Origin: Candidatus Acidulodesulfobacterium acidiphilum | GTDB lineage: Bacteria > SZUA-79 > Acidulodesulfobacterales > Acidulodesulfobacteraceae | Length of the DNA: 64,000 nucleotides | Reading direction: 5' to 3' | Assembly: GCA_008534395.1 (NCBI GenBank) | Contig: SHMQ01000012.1 | Span: forward strand, 1 to 64,000 | Part shown: positions 39,966-49,168 of the stretch, in pieces | Position numbering within the stretch: position 1 is the stretch's first letter | Layout of the letters: each line of letters opens with the position of its first letter | Notes under the pieces: generated by a model | The model's input: the letters and a program-made list of their open reading frames with translations, nothing else | The model's database searches: none | What the model was told of the DNA's origin: nothing | Made by a program: the position numbers and the translations under genes

Positions 39966-42233
39966 ATGAGTATTTCAAACGAAAACCTTGTAACGGTTAA
40001 TCCCTCCAACGATTTCAGCGCCTTAAACAATATAATAGAGCTTTTTAGGAATAATATAAATACTCTTGACGACGTAAGCATAGAAGAAATTCATACCGAA
40101 AAGTTCAAACTGCTCAAAAAGGCTTATACATTTTCCAAAAAAATGCATCAGGGGCAAAAAAGAGTGTCCGGCGAGCCTTACCTTACCCATCCGATCGAAG
40201 TTGCCGCTATAGTTGCGGGTTTAAGGATGGATTGTGCTTCCGTAGTTTCCGCTCTTTTGCACGATACCGTAGAAGATACTTTAACGACGATAGAAGATAT
40301 CAAATCCGAATTCGGCGAAGAAGTCGCTTTTATAGTCGACGGATTGACTAAGTTGGGCAAACTGAACTTTAAAACCTCTGAAGAACTTGAAGCCGAAAAT
40401 ATCAGAAAAATGATAGTCGCAATGGCTAAGGATATAAGGGTTATAGTTATAAAATTAGCCGACAGGCTTCATAATTTGCGAACCCTGGAAGTTCTTTCGA
40501 GAGAAAAACAGATTAAAATAGCGCAGGAAACCTTAGATATTTATGCACCTTTAGCTAACAGACTTGGAATATTTTTTATAAAAAGCGAACTGGAAGACCT
40601 TTCTCTTAAATATTTAAATCCACAGGCATACAAAGATTTATCTTTCAAAATAAATAAAAAAAAGACGGAAAGAGAGAAGTATATAGAAAAAGTTACGGAT
40701 ATTCTTAAGGAATATTTAGAAAAACATAATTTAAAAGCTGAAATATACGGAAGGCCAAAGCATTTTTACAGCATTTACAAAAAGATGATGGAACAGCACG
40801 TCAGCTTTGAGGATATTTATGATTTACTGGCGCTTAGAATCATAGTGGATAACGAAACCGAGTGCTATGAATCGCTGGGCATAGTTCACTCAATCTGGAA
40901 ACCTATTTCCGGAAGGATTAAGGATTATATCGCCATGCCTAAGGCAAATCTATACCGCTCATTACATACGACGGTAATAGGTCCGGAAGGTATGAGGGTG
41001 GAAATTCAAATCAGGACTAAAGAGATGCATTTTATAGACGAGTTCGGCATAGCTGCACATTGGAAATATAAAGAAAACATAAAAGAAGTTGAAAAAGAAG
41101 ACATAGAGCAGTTTAACTGGTTAAGACAGCTTGTGGAATATCAAAGAGATATGAAAGATCCGCATGAATTTTTGGACAGCGTAAAAATAGATCTTTTTCA
41201 GGAAGAAGTTTATGTTTTTACGCCGAAAGGAAAAGTTATAGCGTTGCCGAAAGATTCTACGCCCATAGATTTTGCTTACTACATACATACCGAAATAGGC
41301 GACAAAACTACCGGAGCTATAGTAAACGGCGTTATGGTGCCTCTTAAATATAAACTTTCAAACGGCGATATAGTAGAAATTTTAACGAAAGAAGGACATC
41401 ATCCTTCAAACGACTGGTTAAAATATGCAAAGTCTTCAAAAGCCATATCTAAAATAAGAAATTACGTCAGGCAGGAGGATAGAGAATTAAGTATTGCCGC
41501 CGGCAAAGAAAATTTAGAAAAGGAATTTAAAAAATTAGAAAATAAATCCTTAGACTTTAAGGAATTATTATTTTTAACGATGCAGAAACTTTCGTTAAAA
41601 ACTGAAGAAGAACTGTTTGCAGCCATAGGTTATGGCAAATATTCCCCTCAATATATATTTTCTTTAGCCATACCAAATTATAAAAAGACGGACAAATTAT
41701 CTTTAATTACAAAAACGACCGGAAACGTAATTAATAAAATTATTCAAAAAATTAAGCCAAGTTCGACTAGCAACGATGCTGTAGTTTCTTCGCTGGGAGA
41801 CGGCCTTCTTTATAAGCTTGCCGGATGCTGCCGTCCTATACCTGGGGATGATATAGTAGGATTTATTTCAAGGGGCAGGGGAGTTATAGTTCATAAAACA
41901 GACTGCAGAAATATAATAGGAATAGACGAAAGCAGGCTTATAAGCGTTAATTGGAAAGAAACTTCCAAAAATAAATCAAATTTATCCAAAGCAGAGTTGT
42001 TTGAAACAAAAATAAGGATTATAACCGACGATAAAAAAGGCGTTTTAGCCAATATAGCATCTTTGATATCTGCCAGAGAGGCTAATATATCAAAAGCGCA
42101 GGTCAGAACTCTTATAGACGGAAGAGCGGTTCATTTGTTCGATATCGAAGTGAGAGACAACAAACAGGCGGAATCTATTATTGACGGTATTAAATCTATT
42201 AAAGGAGTAATAAAGGTCAACAGGGTAACTTAA
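39966..42233 (+). CDS. spoT: Bifunctional (p)ppGpp synthetase/hydrolase (Rel/SpoT)
   Basis: Long RSH protein of 755 residues that makes and degrades the stringent-response alarmone. The N-terminal HD hydrolase domain has HPIEVAAI and LLHDTVEDT. The synthetase domain contains YGRPKHFYSIYKKM and the RxKD signature (GRIKDYIAMPK), typical of bifunctional enzymes. A TGS domain (VYVFTPKGKVIALPKDSTPIDFAY), a helical/zinc-finger region (LAGCCRPIPGDDIVGF) and a C-terminal ACT domain follow. It is the last gene of the remA-gmk-rpoZ-spoT run. Confidence 0.95.
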   Translation: MSISNENLVTVNPSNDFSALNNIIELFRNNINTLDDVSIEEIHTEKFKLLKKAYTFSKKMHQGQKRVSGEPYLTHPIEVAAIVAGLRMDCASVVSALLHDTVEDTLTTIEDIKSEFGEEVAFIVDGLTKLGKLNFKTSEELEAENIRKMIVAMAKDIRVIVIKLADRLHNLRTLEVLSREKQIKIAQETLDIYAPLANRLGIFFIKSELEDLSLKYLNPQAYKDLSFKINKKKTEREKYIEKVTDILKEYLEKHNLKAEIYGRPKHFYSIYKKMMEQHVSFEDIYDLLALRIIVDNETECYESLGIVHSIWKPISGRIKDYIAMPKANLYRSLHTTVIGPEGMRVEIQIRTKEMHFIDEFGIAAHWKYKENIKEVEKEDIEQFNWLRQLVEYQRDMKDPHEFLDSVKIDLFQEEVYVFTPKGKVIALPKDSTPIDFAYYIHTEIGDKTTGAIVNGVMVPLKYKLSNGDIVEILTKEGHHPSNDWLKYAKSSKAISKIRNYVRQEDRELSIAAGKENLEKEFKKLENKSLDFKELLFLTMQKLSLKTEEELFAAIGYGKYSPQYIFSLAIPNYKKTDKLSLITKTTGNVINKIIQKIKPSSTSNDAVVSSLGDGLLYKLAGCCRPIPGDDIVGFISRGRGVIVHKTDCRNIIGIDESRLISVNWKETSKNKSNLSKAELFETKIRIITDDKKGVLANIASLISAREANISKAQVRTLIDGRAVHLFDIEVRDNKQAESIIDGIKSIKGVIKVNRVT

Positions 42234-42323
42234 AAATTATAAAGCATTAAATAACGGTAGCGTTATTATTCTTTATTTTCTAAAAATAAATACATGTATA
42301 AATGAAAGCGAAAGACTGCTAAG

Positions 42324-42367
42324 CGGGAGAGATATTAACCCAGGCTAAAAAAATATATTCTCTCCCG
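42324..42367. terminator. Bidirectional terminator-like hairpin after spoT
   Basis: CGGGAGAGA (42324-42332) pairs with TCTCTCCCG (42359-42367) around an AT-rich 26-base loop. It lies between the convergent spoT and DUF2892 genes. A T-rich stretch follows on the plus strand after GTTTGCGCG, and A/T-rich DNA flanks the other side. Confidence 0.5.
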
Positions 42368-42383
42368 TTTGCGCGTAATTATT

Positions 42384-42596
42384 TTACTTTTGGCAATTTT
42401 TACACGTGTTTATTCCAAGCAGCGTATATAATGCGCAAAATCCGGTAATTCCAGTAATTAAAGCTATTAAACCGACTATTATAAGTATAATTCCCAATAC
42501 TTCTGCGCCCTTAAGCGCTAATGCGCCGACGACTATTAAAACTATTCCTATAATAACTCTTATTATCCTGTCGGTGCCGCTTTCATTCGTTTTCAT
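42384..42596 (-). CDS. Small inner-membrane protein (DUF2892/YgaP-like)
   Basis: A 70-residue membrane protein with two helices (RIIRVIIGIVLIVVGALAL and GIILIIVGLIALITGITGF). A cysteine-rich end follows (CALYTLLGINTCKNC), matching the DUF2892 family common in many bacteria and of unknown exact role. I start it at the ATG at 42596 because a G-rich Shine-Dalgarno run (complement of 42602-42608) lies just upstream. A start at 42614 would fall inside that ribosome binding site. Confidence 0.78.
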   Translation of the reverse strand: MKTNESGTDRIIRVIIGIVLIVVGALALKGAEVLGIILIIVGLIALITGITGFCALYTLLGINTCKNCQK

Positions 42597-42914
42597 TGAT
42601 AAACCCCCCCTCATTGATTTAAAAAAAATTAATTTAATTTAAAAATTAAATATAAATATATGAATAATCATATCTATTAATTAGTGTATCATATTTTTTA
42701 AAAAAAGCAATTAGTTATAAAGCGTTATTTATAAGGCGGTTAGTTTAGCGGCATGCCTATAATGAATTTTAAGATATACAATCAATGTAATAACCGCAAT
42801 ATTAATAAGGATTTTTTAGAGTTTATTATTGACTAAAGGCATTAAAAGTTATAGTATATCAGCTGATTAGTCCGTTTGTTAATTAAAATAATCGTTAAAT
42901 AATAAAAAAATTAA
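42597..42914. other. Divergent AT-rich intergenic region
   Basis: About 318 bases without a gene, between the DUF2892 gene (minus) and the radical SAM gene (plus). TTGACT (42829-42834) with TATAGT (42850-42855) could be a promoter for the radical SAM gene, but the 15-base spacing is short. I see no other structured element. Confidence 0.4.
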
Positions 42915-45086
42915 ATGACGAAAAAGATAAAAAATAAAATTGCTTTTTATGTAGATTATGAAAGTTTTAATTCCAAAGAAGCCCCGCCTATACTCTTTTT
43001 TATTTCTTTTTTGAGAAATAAAGGTTACAAAGTAGATTTTTTTGCGTCGGAAAAAATGCTTCTTGAAGCATTTAAAAATACCGCAAACAAAAATAATCCA
43101 ATAACGCAACAATCAGCTATGCATTATGATGTGTGCCTTCTTTCTTTAATGAGTTCCGATAAATTAAGAAAAATACTCCAGACGGCTATTAAAGTTAAAG
43201 AATACAGTCCTTTTACCGTTAACGTTCTCGGAGGAACCGGAGTTTACGGCTATTATAAAGATATTATAGAAGCAGAAGGCATAGATGTTACAATAGAAGG
43301 CGACGCCGAAAAAATTCTTCCCGCAGTGCTAGAAGGTATTGCCAATGTATTGAATCAAAATAACGTTTTGGTTTTAAATAACAACGGAGATTATAAGGCG
43401 GAAGACCTTAATTCGTTAATTTTCCAAAATTATCCGGAAAAATTAACATCCGGAATAACACAGCAGGAAGCATATTATTGCACTCCCGAACATATGGGAC
43501 TGTTGTTTAAACGAAAGGGACGCTATCTTTCTCCTATAGCAAAAATACCGGAAAATATTTTTTTCGAAAGAATACTTTCGGGATATACGATAAAGTGTCC
43601 TATTTCAAATACCGCAATAAAATTAAACAATGGGAAAATCAGATTTTTTGAAAAAATAGATGCTTCACATGAAGACTTTGATATATTTTATTCAAATTAT
43701 AAAAATATAATGACTAAGGAAGAATTTACGAATACCATACCGCCTTTTCCTACGGAAACCGAAATCAATGCTGAATATACGGATTATCCTTGGGATATAT
43801 ACGACGATTTTAAGTTTGAATCCGTAGGTTTATATGCCCAAAGAGGCTGCAACTGGGGAAAATGCACCTACTGTTCTATAGTTAATTATAAATACAGAAA
43901 ATTAAGCACGAAGTTCCTTTTAAAAATTATAAAAGAAGCGAGCAGTCATAATGTTTACGGTTTTAGTTTCGACGACGATCTTTTTGTTCAGAATAAAATA
44001 TGGCTTAATGAATTTTTAGACGGTATTATCGCCGGAAAGTTCAATGAAAAATTCAGTTTTACGGCTATGTTTAAAGTAGAGCATATTACGGACGAAGACA
44101 TTTTAAATAAGCTAAAACAGGCTAATTTTACCAAAATTCAAATAGGCGTAGAAAGTTTTTTGCCAGAAAAGATTTCATATTTTTCAAAAACAAAAAAAGA
44201 CAAAGAACGGTCATATATCGATAAAGCTAAAAAAATTATAGATTATTGCGCATCTATAAAAATTATTCCTTCGTCCTTTATTATTTTGACGCTACCGGAT
44301 AAAAATTTTAGTTTATTTGATATAGTTTCCGAAATGGGAGAAATTATAGACATTATAATAAATGTTTACGACAGGCATGAAGTCGTTCCCATTTTCTTGT
44401 TTAACGACTTTATAAACGCATATCCGAATGCTCCTTTATTAAATCGAAACGCTTATTCTAAATTTATAATTCCTCTTTGCGGCGAAATAAAAAGAGTTAA
44501 AAACGAAGAAGGCGTTAATGCAGATATGCTGAATTTAAAAACTATAGAAGTACCTTATCTTTATAAATTTGAAAACTTAAAAATTGCTCATTTTATTGAT
44601 TTACTTATAAAAAATAAAAATATAAACGGCAATCTGAATAATGAAAAAGAAAAATATAGTAAATCTAGTAAATCGAGCAAAATAAAAACTGGTGACGAAA
44701 CGGGCGAAAAAGAGATGTTTGCAAATATAGACAATATTCTTAATTCTCTGAGCGCCGCTTTCGATTTATACGGAACACCCGAATTTTTGTTATACGATAT
44801 TATAGACGGTTTAATTGCGGCGTACGACGGAAACGACGATATAGTAAAAAAAATTATAACGGAATATTTTAACGTAAACGATATAAATAAATTTAAAAAT
44901 TATGTAGCTTCCGGTAAAATAGACCGCAATAAGGCTATAGATATTTTCAGCTCTATAATAACCGGCTTTGACGAACTAAAAGCACGGCAAGAAGAAAAAA
45001 AGCTTAAAGGTAAATCTATAACAGGCGTTTTAAATGAAAGGATAAGCGCATTTATAAAGCAATATTATAATAATTTGCAATTATAA
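42915..45086 (+). CDS. B12-binding-type radical SAM protein with CX4CX2C cluster motif
   Basis: A 723-residue enzyme with an N-terminal cobalamin-binding-like Rossmann region (GTGVYGYYKDIIEAEGIDVTIEGDAE). A radical SAM domain follows, whose cluster motif around residue 312 reads RGCNWGKCTYC, that is CX4CX2C instead of the usual CX3CX2C. Downstream come YGFSFDDDLF and IQIGVESF, typical of the barrel. The C-terminal ~150 residues are charged and of unknown type. It probably performs a radical methylation or rearrangement; the substrate is unknown. No short precursor-peptide gene is evident beside it. Confidence 0.75.
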   Translation: MTKKIKNKIAFYVDYESFNSKEAPPILFFISFLRNKGYKVDFFASEKMLLEAFKNTANKNNPITQQSAMHYDVCLLSLMSSDKLRKILQTAIKVKEYSPFTVNVLGGTGVYGYYKDIIEAEGIDVTIEGDAEKILPAVLEGIANVLNQNNVLVLNNNGDYKAEDLNSLIFQNYPEKLTSGITQQEAYYCTPEHMGLLFKRKGRYLSPIAKIPENIFFERILSGYTIKCPISNTAIKLNNGKIRFFEKIDASHEDFDIFYSNYKNIMTKEEFTNTIPPFPTETEINAEYTDYPWDIYDDFKFESVGLYAQRGCNWGKCTYCSIVNYKYRKLSTKFLLKIIKEASSHNVYGFSFDDDLFVQNKIWLNEFLDGIIAGKFNEKFSFTAMFKVEHITDEDILNKLKQANFTKIQIGVESFLPEKISYFSKTKKDKERSYIDKAKKIIDYCASIKIIPSSFIILTLPDKNFSLFDIVSEMGEIIDIIINVYDRHEVVPIFLFNDFINAYPNAPLLNRNAYSKFIIPLCGEIKRVKNEEGVNADMLNLKTIEVPYLYKFENLKIAHFIDLLIKNKNINGNLNNEKEKYSKSSKSSKIKTGDETGEKEMFANIDNILNSLSAAFDLYGTPEFLLYDIIDGLIAAYDGNDDIVKKIITEYFNVNDINKFKNYVASGKIDRNKAIDIFSSIITGFDELKARQEEKKLKGKSITGVLNERISAFIKQYYNNLQL

Positions 45087-45095
45087 TATTGCTTT
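45056..45095. terminator. Perfect 15-bp hairpin across the end of the radical SAM gene
   Basis: AAAGCAATATTATAA (45056-45070) is a perfect inverted repeat of TTATAATATTGCTTT (45081-45095), with a 10-base loop. It covers the last codons and stop of the radical SAM gene. The stem is AT-rich and no T-run follows, so termination is possible but not certain. Confidence 0.45.
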
Positions 45096-45235
45096 AATCC
45101 GCCGCAATAAATTTTTATCTGCATAAAAACTGCATACGTTTGTAATGCGAAAGCCGAAATATGAAATATAAATTTTTAAATCAGTTTTATAGCATCCAGC
45201 CGTGATTTAAAGTAATATATTGTGCTATTGCCGCT

Positions 45236-46138
45236 TTATTTATCCTTATTTTTATTCGCAAGCATTTGCAGAGCTTTAAGATAGCTTGCTTTAAGCCTGT
45301 TGAACGATTTAGCCAGCAAACCTATTTCGTCGTTCCCTTTTACTTCAAAATTTTCGTTAGACTTTCCCATTGAAATATCCTCGGCTAATTTAGTCATTTC
45401 ATGAATAGGTTTAATTATAGCTTTATTGATAAAAAACAGCGCTACGATGAATGCCAAGAATGGAAGAATAAATATTGCCAATACTATTATCAAAGAACTT
45501 CTAAAAGCTACTTTATCCATATATTTTGTAGGAACTAATACGCTTAACGAACCGACGATTTGCCCCGGTTTCCAATGCCAGCCGTGCGTACCGCCGTATT
45601 TTTTAACAATAGCTTGGGTAATAGGGGATTTGTTTTCGGGATTGCCGTGACAGATCATGCATCCATTTTTTGCGACTACAGGTTTCATAACGTAAAAATA
45701 TGAACGTCCGTTAAAAATATGATAGCCGCTTAATGATTTAATATCGGGATTGTTTTTAAATTTTTGTATAATTTTTTGTTGAAACGGGTTTGCTTTATTG
45801 TTTAAATTTAACGGGTTTAAAGTAGGTTCGGAATATATGTAATGAGGAAGAAATTTTTTAATAAGTTTTGCAACGCCAAGCGCTACAAATGTAGCAGATT
45901 CGGCCTGCATAACAAATTTGGGGGTGGCTTTCATGACGGCAGGCCTTAATTCGTTAGAAGTATAATCTCTTGTCGATTTTTCGGCATACAGAACCATAGC
46001 CGCTTCATGCGTGAGTTCGTTTTTTTTGAATTTTTGAATATAATAAAAAGAAACGGCGGCAACTAAAAGGTTAGCGCCGAAACCGATAATTATCATAATT
46101 ACCGCAAATTTCGTTTTTAAAGACGCATTTTTGAACAT
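45236..46138 (-). CDS. Membrane sensor protein with DUF3365 heme-binding domain and HAMP, no output domain
   Basis: A 300-residue protein with an N-terminal membrane helix (FAVIMIIIGFGANLLVAAVSF), then a periplasmic DUF3365 (Tll0287-like) domain with a c-type heme motif (GCMICHGNP). A second membrane helix (SLIIVLAIFILPFLAFIVALFF) and a HAMP linker (IIKPIHEMTKLAEDISMG...GNDEIGLLAKSFNRL) follow. It stops shortly after HAMP: no kinase, cyclase or chemoreceptor domain follows. Redox or gas sensing is inferred from the heme motif. AAGGGGG lies before the ATG. Confidence 0.82.
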   Translation of the reverse strand: MFKNASLKTKFAVIMIIIGFGANLLVAAVSFYYIQKFKKNELTHEAAMVLYAEKSTRDYTSNELRPAVMKATPKFVMQAESATFVALGVAKLIKKFLPHYIYSEPTLNPLNLNNKANPFQQKIIQKFKNNPDIKSLSGYHIFNGRSYFYVMKPVVAKNGCMICHGNPENKSPITQAIVKKYGGTHGWHWKPGQIVGSLSVLVPTKYMDKVAFRSSLIIVLAIFILPFLAFIVALFFINKAIIKPIHEMTKLAEDISMGKSNENFEVKGNDEIGLLAKSFNRLKASYLKALQMLANKNKDK

Positions 46139-46483
46139 TTCTACCCCCTTATTTAAGCAATATTTACATTATATTTCAATTTCGCTAAAATATATATTAT
46201 ATTATAAATTTTATCATAAAAATATATTACTAAAGTTAATTTGATTTTATAATATATTAAATTTTATTTCAATAAAAAAAAGATATAATTAATCGGTTTA
46301 TATTTTTATGCAATAACTTTAATATATTAATATAAAGATATTTATTAAATTCGATAAAAAAATATTATAATTATATAATCGTCTATTATTATATATAAAG
46401 CTACGCCGAATAAATTTTTGAAGTAAATTGATAAAATAATATTCAAAAATAAATCATAAACAATATTAACGGGAGGCCTATTA
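46139..46483. other. AT-rich intergenic region
   Basis: About 345 bases of very AT-rich DNA between the divergent heme-sensor gene and a small zinc-ribbon-like gene. Ribosome binding sites lie at both ends (complement of 46142-46148 and GGGAGG at 46471-46476). I see no gene, repeat or stable hairpin. Confidence 0.5.
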
Positions 46484-46780
46484 ATGGAAGTAGCTAAATT
46501 GTTTTTTGAGTGCGAAAAATGCGGACAGCCGTTTGATTTAGCAATAAACAGGGGAGATTTTAAGAAGATAATAACGGAAAACATAGAATCGTCCAAGGAA
46601 TATACGCATGAATTTAAAAGAAAGTTTTATTGTTGCGGTAAAAGTATAGAGATAAGAATAAGTATAAGGCGTAATAATTTTAACGAATACGAAACGCACG
46701 AGGTGTATCATAAGGGTTTGAGAAATTTTAGAGTCGGCGATAATTTTGACTCGATAATAAAAGAGGTAGGTTCCAACTAA
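46484..46780 (+). CDS. Small cysteine-containing protein, zinc-ribbon-like
   Basis: A 98-residue soluble protein that I do not recognise as a named family. It has FFECEKCGQPFD near the start and FYCCGKSIEIRI at about residue 48, a CxxC...CC arrangement that could hold a zinc ion. The C-terminus is charged (NNFNEYETHEVYH). A good GGGAGG ribosome binding site precedes the ATG. It lies 52 bases before another small gene and upstream of the tRNA, on the core side of the probable island boundary. Confidence 0.6.
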   Translation: MEVAKLFFECEKCGQPFDLAINRGDFKKIITENIESSKEYTHEFKRKFYCCGKSIEIRISIRRNNFNEYETHEVYHKGLRNFRVGDNFDSIIKEVGSN

Positions 46781-46832
46781 ATTTTCGCGGCAATATATAT
46801 AAAAAATAATTTAAAAAAGGGACGGTCAATAA

Positions 46833-47102
46833 ATGGAAAATGACATGATTAAAGAAAAAATAGAATTAGAAAAAGAAAAAAACGATTTAGAAAAACAAGT
46901 CGCAGCAATTATCGATAAAAAAGGAAATGGATTTTTCGATAAATACAAGAAAGAAATCGAACTTGATATAGAGCTTGCAATCAAAAAATTTGCTTACGAA
47001 AAAATAGAAAAAAAGGAAAAAGAAAACGATTTAGACAACATTAAAACCGATATTTTATCATTGAAAGTATTATTAGATTATACCGGCAGGGATGACTCAT
47101 AA
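46833..47102 (+). CDS. Small coiled-coil protein
   Basis: An 89-residue, highly charged protein that is almost all helix. Heptad-like Lys/Glu/Leu stretches (IELEKEKNDLEKQVAAI and EKIEKKEKENDLDNIKTD) suggest a coiled coil. AAAAAAGGGACGG precedes the ATG; another Met five codons in could also start. No family is recognised. It may be co-transcribed with the preceding small gene. Confidence 0.6.
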   Translation: MENDMIKEKIELEKEKNDLEKQVAAIIDKKGNGFFDKYKKEIELDIELAIKKFAYEKIEKKEKENDLDNIKTDILSLKVLLDYTGRDDS

Positions 47103-47211
47103 ATACCGGTTTTATGTTTATGCTAACCGGCTGACGTCCAAGGTAAATATTTTACGAGTTAATTATTTTTATTTAAAAATCAACTTGTATAGAAATGGTT
47201 AAAAATCTTTA

Positions 47212-47241
47212 TTGACAAAATAAAAGGATTAATAGTAATAT
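47212..47241 (+). promoter_or_regulatory. Promoter of the tRNA-Val gene
   Basis: A consensus -35 (TTGACA, 47212-47217) and an imperfect -10 (TAATAT, 47236-47241) are 18 bases apart. They place the start point roughly 20 bases before the mature tRNA. Confidence 0.55.
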
Positions 47242-47266
47242 ATATTAGTTTTATTTCCAAATTTTT

Positions 47267-47342
<76 letters not shown>

Positions 47343-47434
47343 GTATAAACCGCAATAAATAAGCCTTTCCAGACTCCCTTAATAAATTTTATATTGATTA
47401 TATTTTGCACAAATTTTATAATTTTTATAGAATT

Positions 47435-47456
47435 TTTGTCCCAAATTTGTCCCAAA
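47435..47456 (+). repeat. Tandem TTTGTCCCAAA repeat before the integrase
   Basis: Two perfect adjacent copies of TTTGTCCCAAA (47435-47445 and 47446-47456) lie between the tRNA and the integrase gene. They are well placed to be arm-type binding sites for the integrase, which is an inference from position. Confidence 0.55.
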
Positions 47457-47491
47457 TTTTTTAAAAGAATTTACAAGCAAGGAGAACGAAA

Positions 47492-48613
47492 ATGTCCGGA
47501 AACATAAGGCTTAGAGGTAAATTTTACCATTACGACTTTATGATAGACGGCAAACGTTATAAAGGTTCTACCAAAACAAGCGACAAAAAGCTTGCCGAGC
47601 ATATAGCGGATACGATTAAAGCGGATTTGCTCAGGAAAAAGCACGACTTGCCGACTACGGTAGATTATATTTTTGAAGACTTGTGGAAAATATATTTAGA
47701 TTCGCAGGCAACAGCGTTAACCACTCAAAAAGTAAAAAGATGGATATCTAAACATTTTTTACCTGTTTTTAAGAATAAGAAAATTGCTGAAATCAATAAC
47801 GACCAAATAGAAAATTATAGATTAAAAAGGCGACTTGAGATATTATCTATGCCTAAAAATATCGGCAAAAAAGAATCCGAAGTTTCATTTGCATATCTAA
47901 ATAAAGAGATTTTAATTCTTTCAAATTTCTTTAACTTCTGTATCAAGAAAGGCTATATCGATAAGAACCCTTGCGTCGGCATTAAAAAACTAAACGAATT
48001 ATCCCGCCTTAAAACATTATCCGACGAAGACATAGGGAAGCTCATTAACGGAGCTACGAATAAGCTTACAAAAGATTTAATATCTTTTTTGATATATACG
48101 GGTTGCCGCAAAGGCGAAGCTCTAAATCTTAAATGGGACGACGTGGACTTAAAGAACGGAGTTATTGCAATTAAGGCGACGAAGACCAGATACGACAGGC
48201 GTATCCCTATTTCCGCCCCATTGGAAGCCGTTTTAACCGGCATTGAAAGAAATCAAGACTGTCCATACGTATTTAATCGAAACGGAGTAAAATTGACGGA
48301 TTTTAAACGTTCCTTTCATACCGCCTGCCGCAATGCCGGATTAAAAGATTTGCATATCCACGACTTAAGGCACGTATTTGCAAGCGCTCTTACCATGAGC
48401 GACGTATCACTTTATAAGACGGGAATACTCTTGGGACACCGGACGCCTAACATGACCCAGAGATACGCCCATTTAAAGCCCGAAGAGTTAAAAAAAGAGA
48501 TAGAAAAGGCGTTCGGCAAGAAAAATGAAGATAAAGAGGAAGAAATCAAACGAGAAGAATACGAAAAAGCTTTGGAGATTATAAGGAAATACGAAAAAAG
48601 CGGCGGTAAATAA
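47492..48613 (+). CDS. Tyrosine-type site-specific integrase of a tRNA-Val island
   Basis: A 373-residue phage-type integrase. It has an N-terminal arm-binding region (GNIRLRGKFYHYDFMIDGKRYKG style), a core-binding SAM-like domain and a catalytic domain. The catalytic arginine is in TGCRKGEALNLKWDDVD, then HDLRHVFAS (His/Arg), LGHRTPNMTQ and the tyrosine nucleophile in RYAHL. A Lys/Glu-rich tail ends the protein. GGAG lies before the ATG. It starts 150 bases from the tRNA-Val 3' end and is transcribed away from it, as in many islands that use a tRNA end as attB. Confidence 0.93.
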   Translation: MSGNIRLRGKFYHYDFMIDGKRYKGSTKTSDKKLAEHIADTIKADLLRKKHDLPTTVDYIFEDLWKIYLDSQATALTTQKVKRWISKHFLPVFKNKKIAEINNDQIENYRLKRRLEILSMPKNIGKKESEVSFAYLNKEILILSNFFNFCIKKGYIDKNPCVGIKKLNELSRLKTLSDEDIGKLINGATNKLTKDLISFLIYTGCRKGEALNLKWDDVDLKNGVIAIKATKTRYDRRIPISAPLEAVLTGIERNQDCPYVFNRNGVKLTDFKRSFHTACRNAGLKDLHIHDLRHVFASALTMSDVSLYKTGILLGHRTPNMTQRYAHLKPEELKKEIEKAFGKKNEDKEEEIKREEYEKALEIIRKYEKSGGK

Positions 48614-48647
48614 TTACGCCTATAGTCTTCATTTCGGTCGTAGAATT

Positions 48648-48707
48648 TGTAACAAATTATGTTACGCCGTAACGTATTGCTTTACGTTAGTAACATAATT
48701 TGTTACA
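48648..48707. repeat. Perfect 18-bp inverted repeat with nested inner stem
   Basis: TGTAACAAATTATGTTAC (48648-48665) is an exact inverted repeat of 48690-48707. Inside it TAACGTA (48670-48676) pairs with TACGTTA (48683-48689), giving one long hairpin with a 4-base bulge. A near copy of the inner element (CGTAACGTA...TTTACG) recurs at 48,710-48,728. No T-run follows. It lies just downstream of the integrase gene. It could be a terminator, a recombination site or a protein-binding site. Confidence 0.7.
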
Positions 48708-48780
48708 TTCGCAACGTATTTTTTTACGGTATTACGTCGAGAAAGCGGTTGACGACGTGCGGAATAAAAAATAAAGCTGA

Positions 48781-49011
48781 TTACCGCATATGGTAGTTAT
48801 ATAATTTTTCGGCAAATTCATCCAATATTTTATTTTTTGCCGCTTCTATTTCAGGAATAAAATCATCCTCTATCATTTTTTTAAGATTTATAACCGACCT
48901 CCTTTCTAATTCTAATTTGCGCATTTCTTCCGATGTCTTCTTTCCTTTCCCGACCAGATAAACCAGAAATTATATTTCCGCCTCCGCAAAAATTAATTCC
49001 GCAATAAACAT
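48781..49011 (-). pseudogene. Small gene interrupted by an in-frame TAA
   Basis: From a well-placed ATG (49009-49011) with AAGGGGG eight bases upstream, 13 codons (MFIAELIFAEAEI) are followed by TAA (48970-48972). The same frame then continues open for 62 codons through VGKGKKTSEEMRKLELERR and ends at 48781. The continuity suggests a roughly 76-residue helical protein broken by a nonsense mutation. Alternatively a shorter product starts at the internal Met of EEMRK. The family is not recognised. Confidence 0.5.
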
Positions 49012-49168
49012 CGATATAACCCCCTTAAAATAAATTAATACCGATTATATCAAAAAAATATTACTGGATTATGATGGTTTTGTTATAAAACGGTTAAATT
49101 TATATTACAAATGCGTTACAAATTGCCGCTAAATCCATAAAATAGAGGATTTTGACTTTTTTATTATA

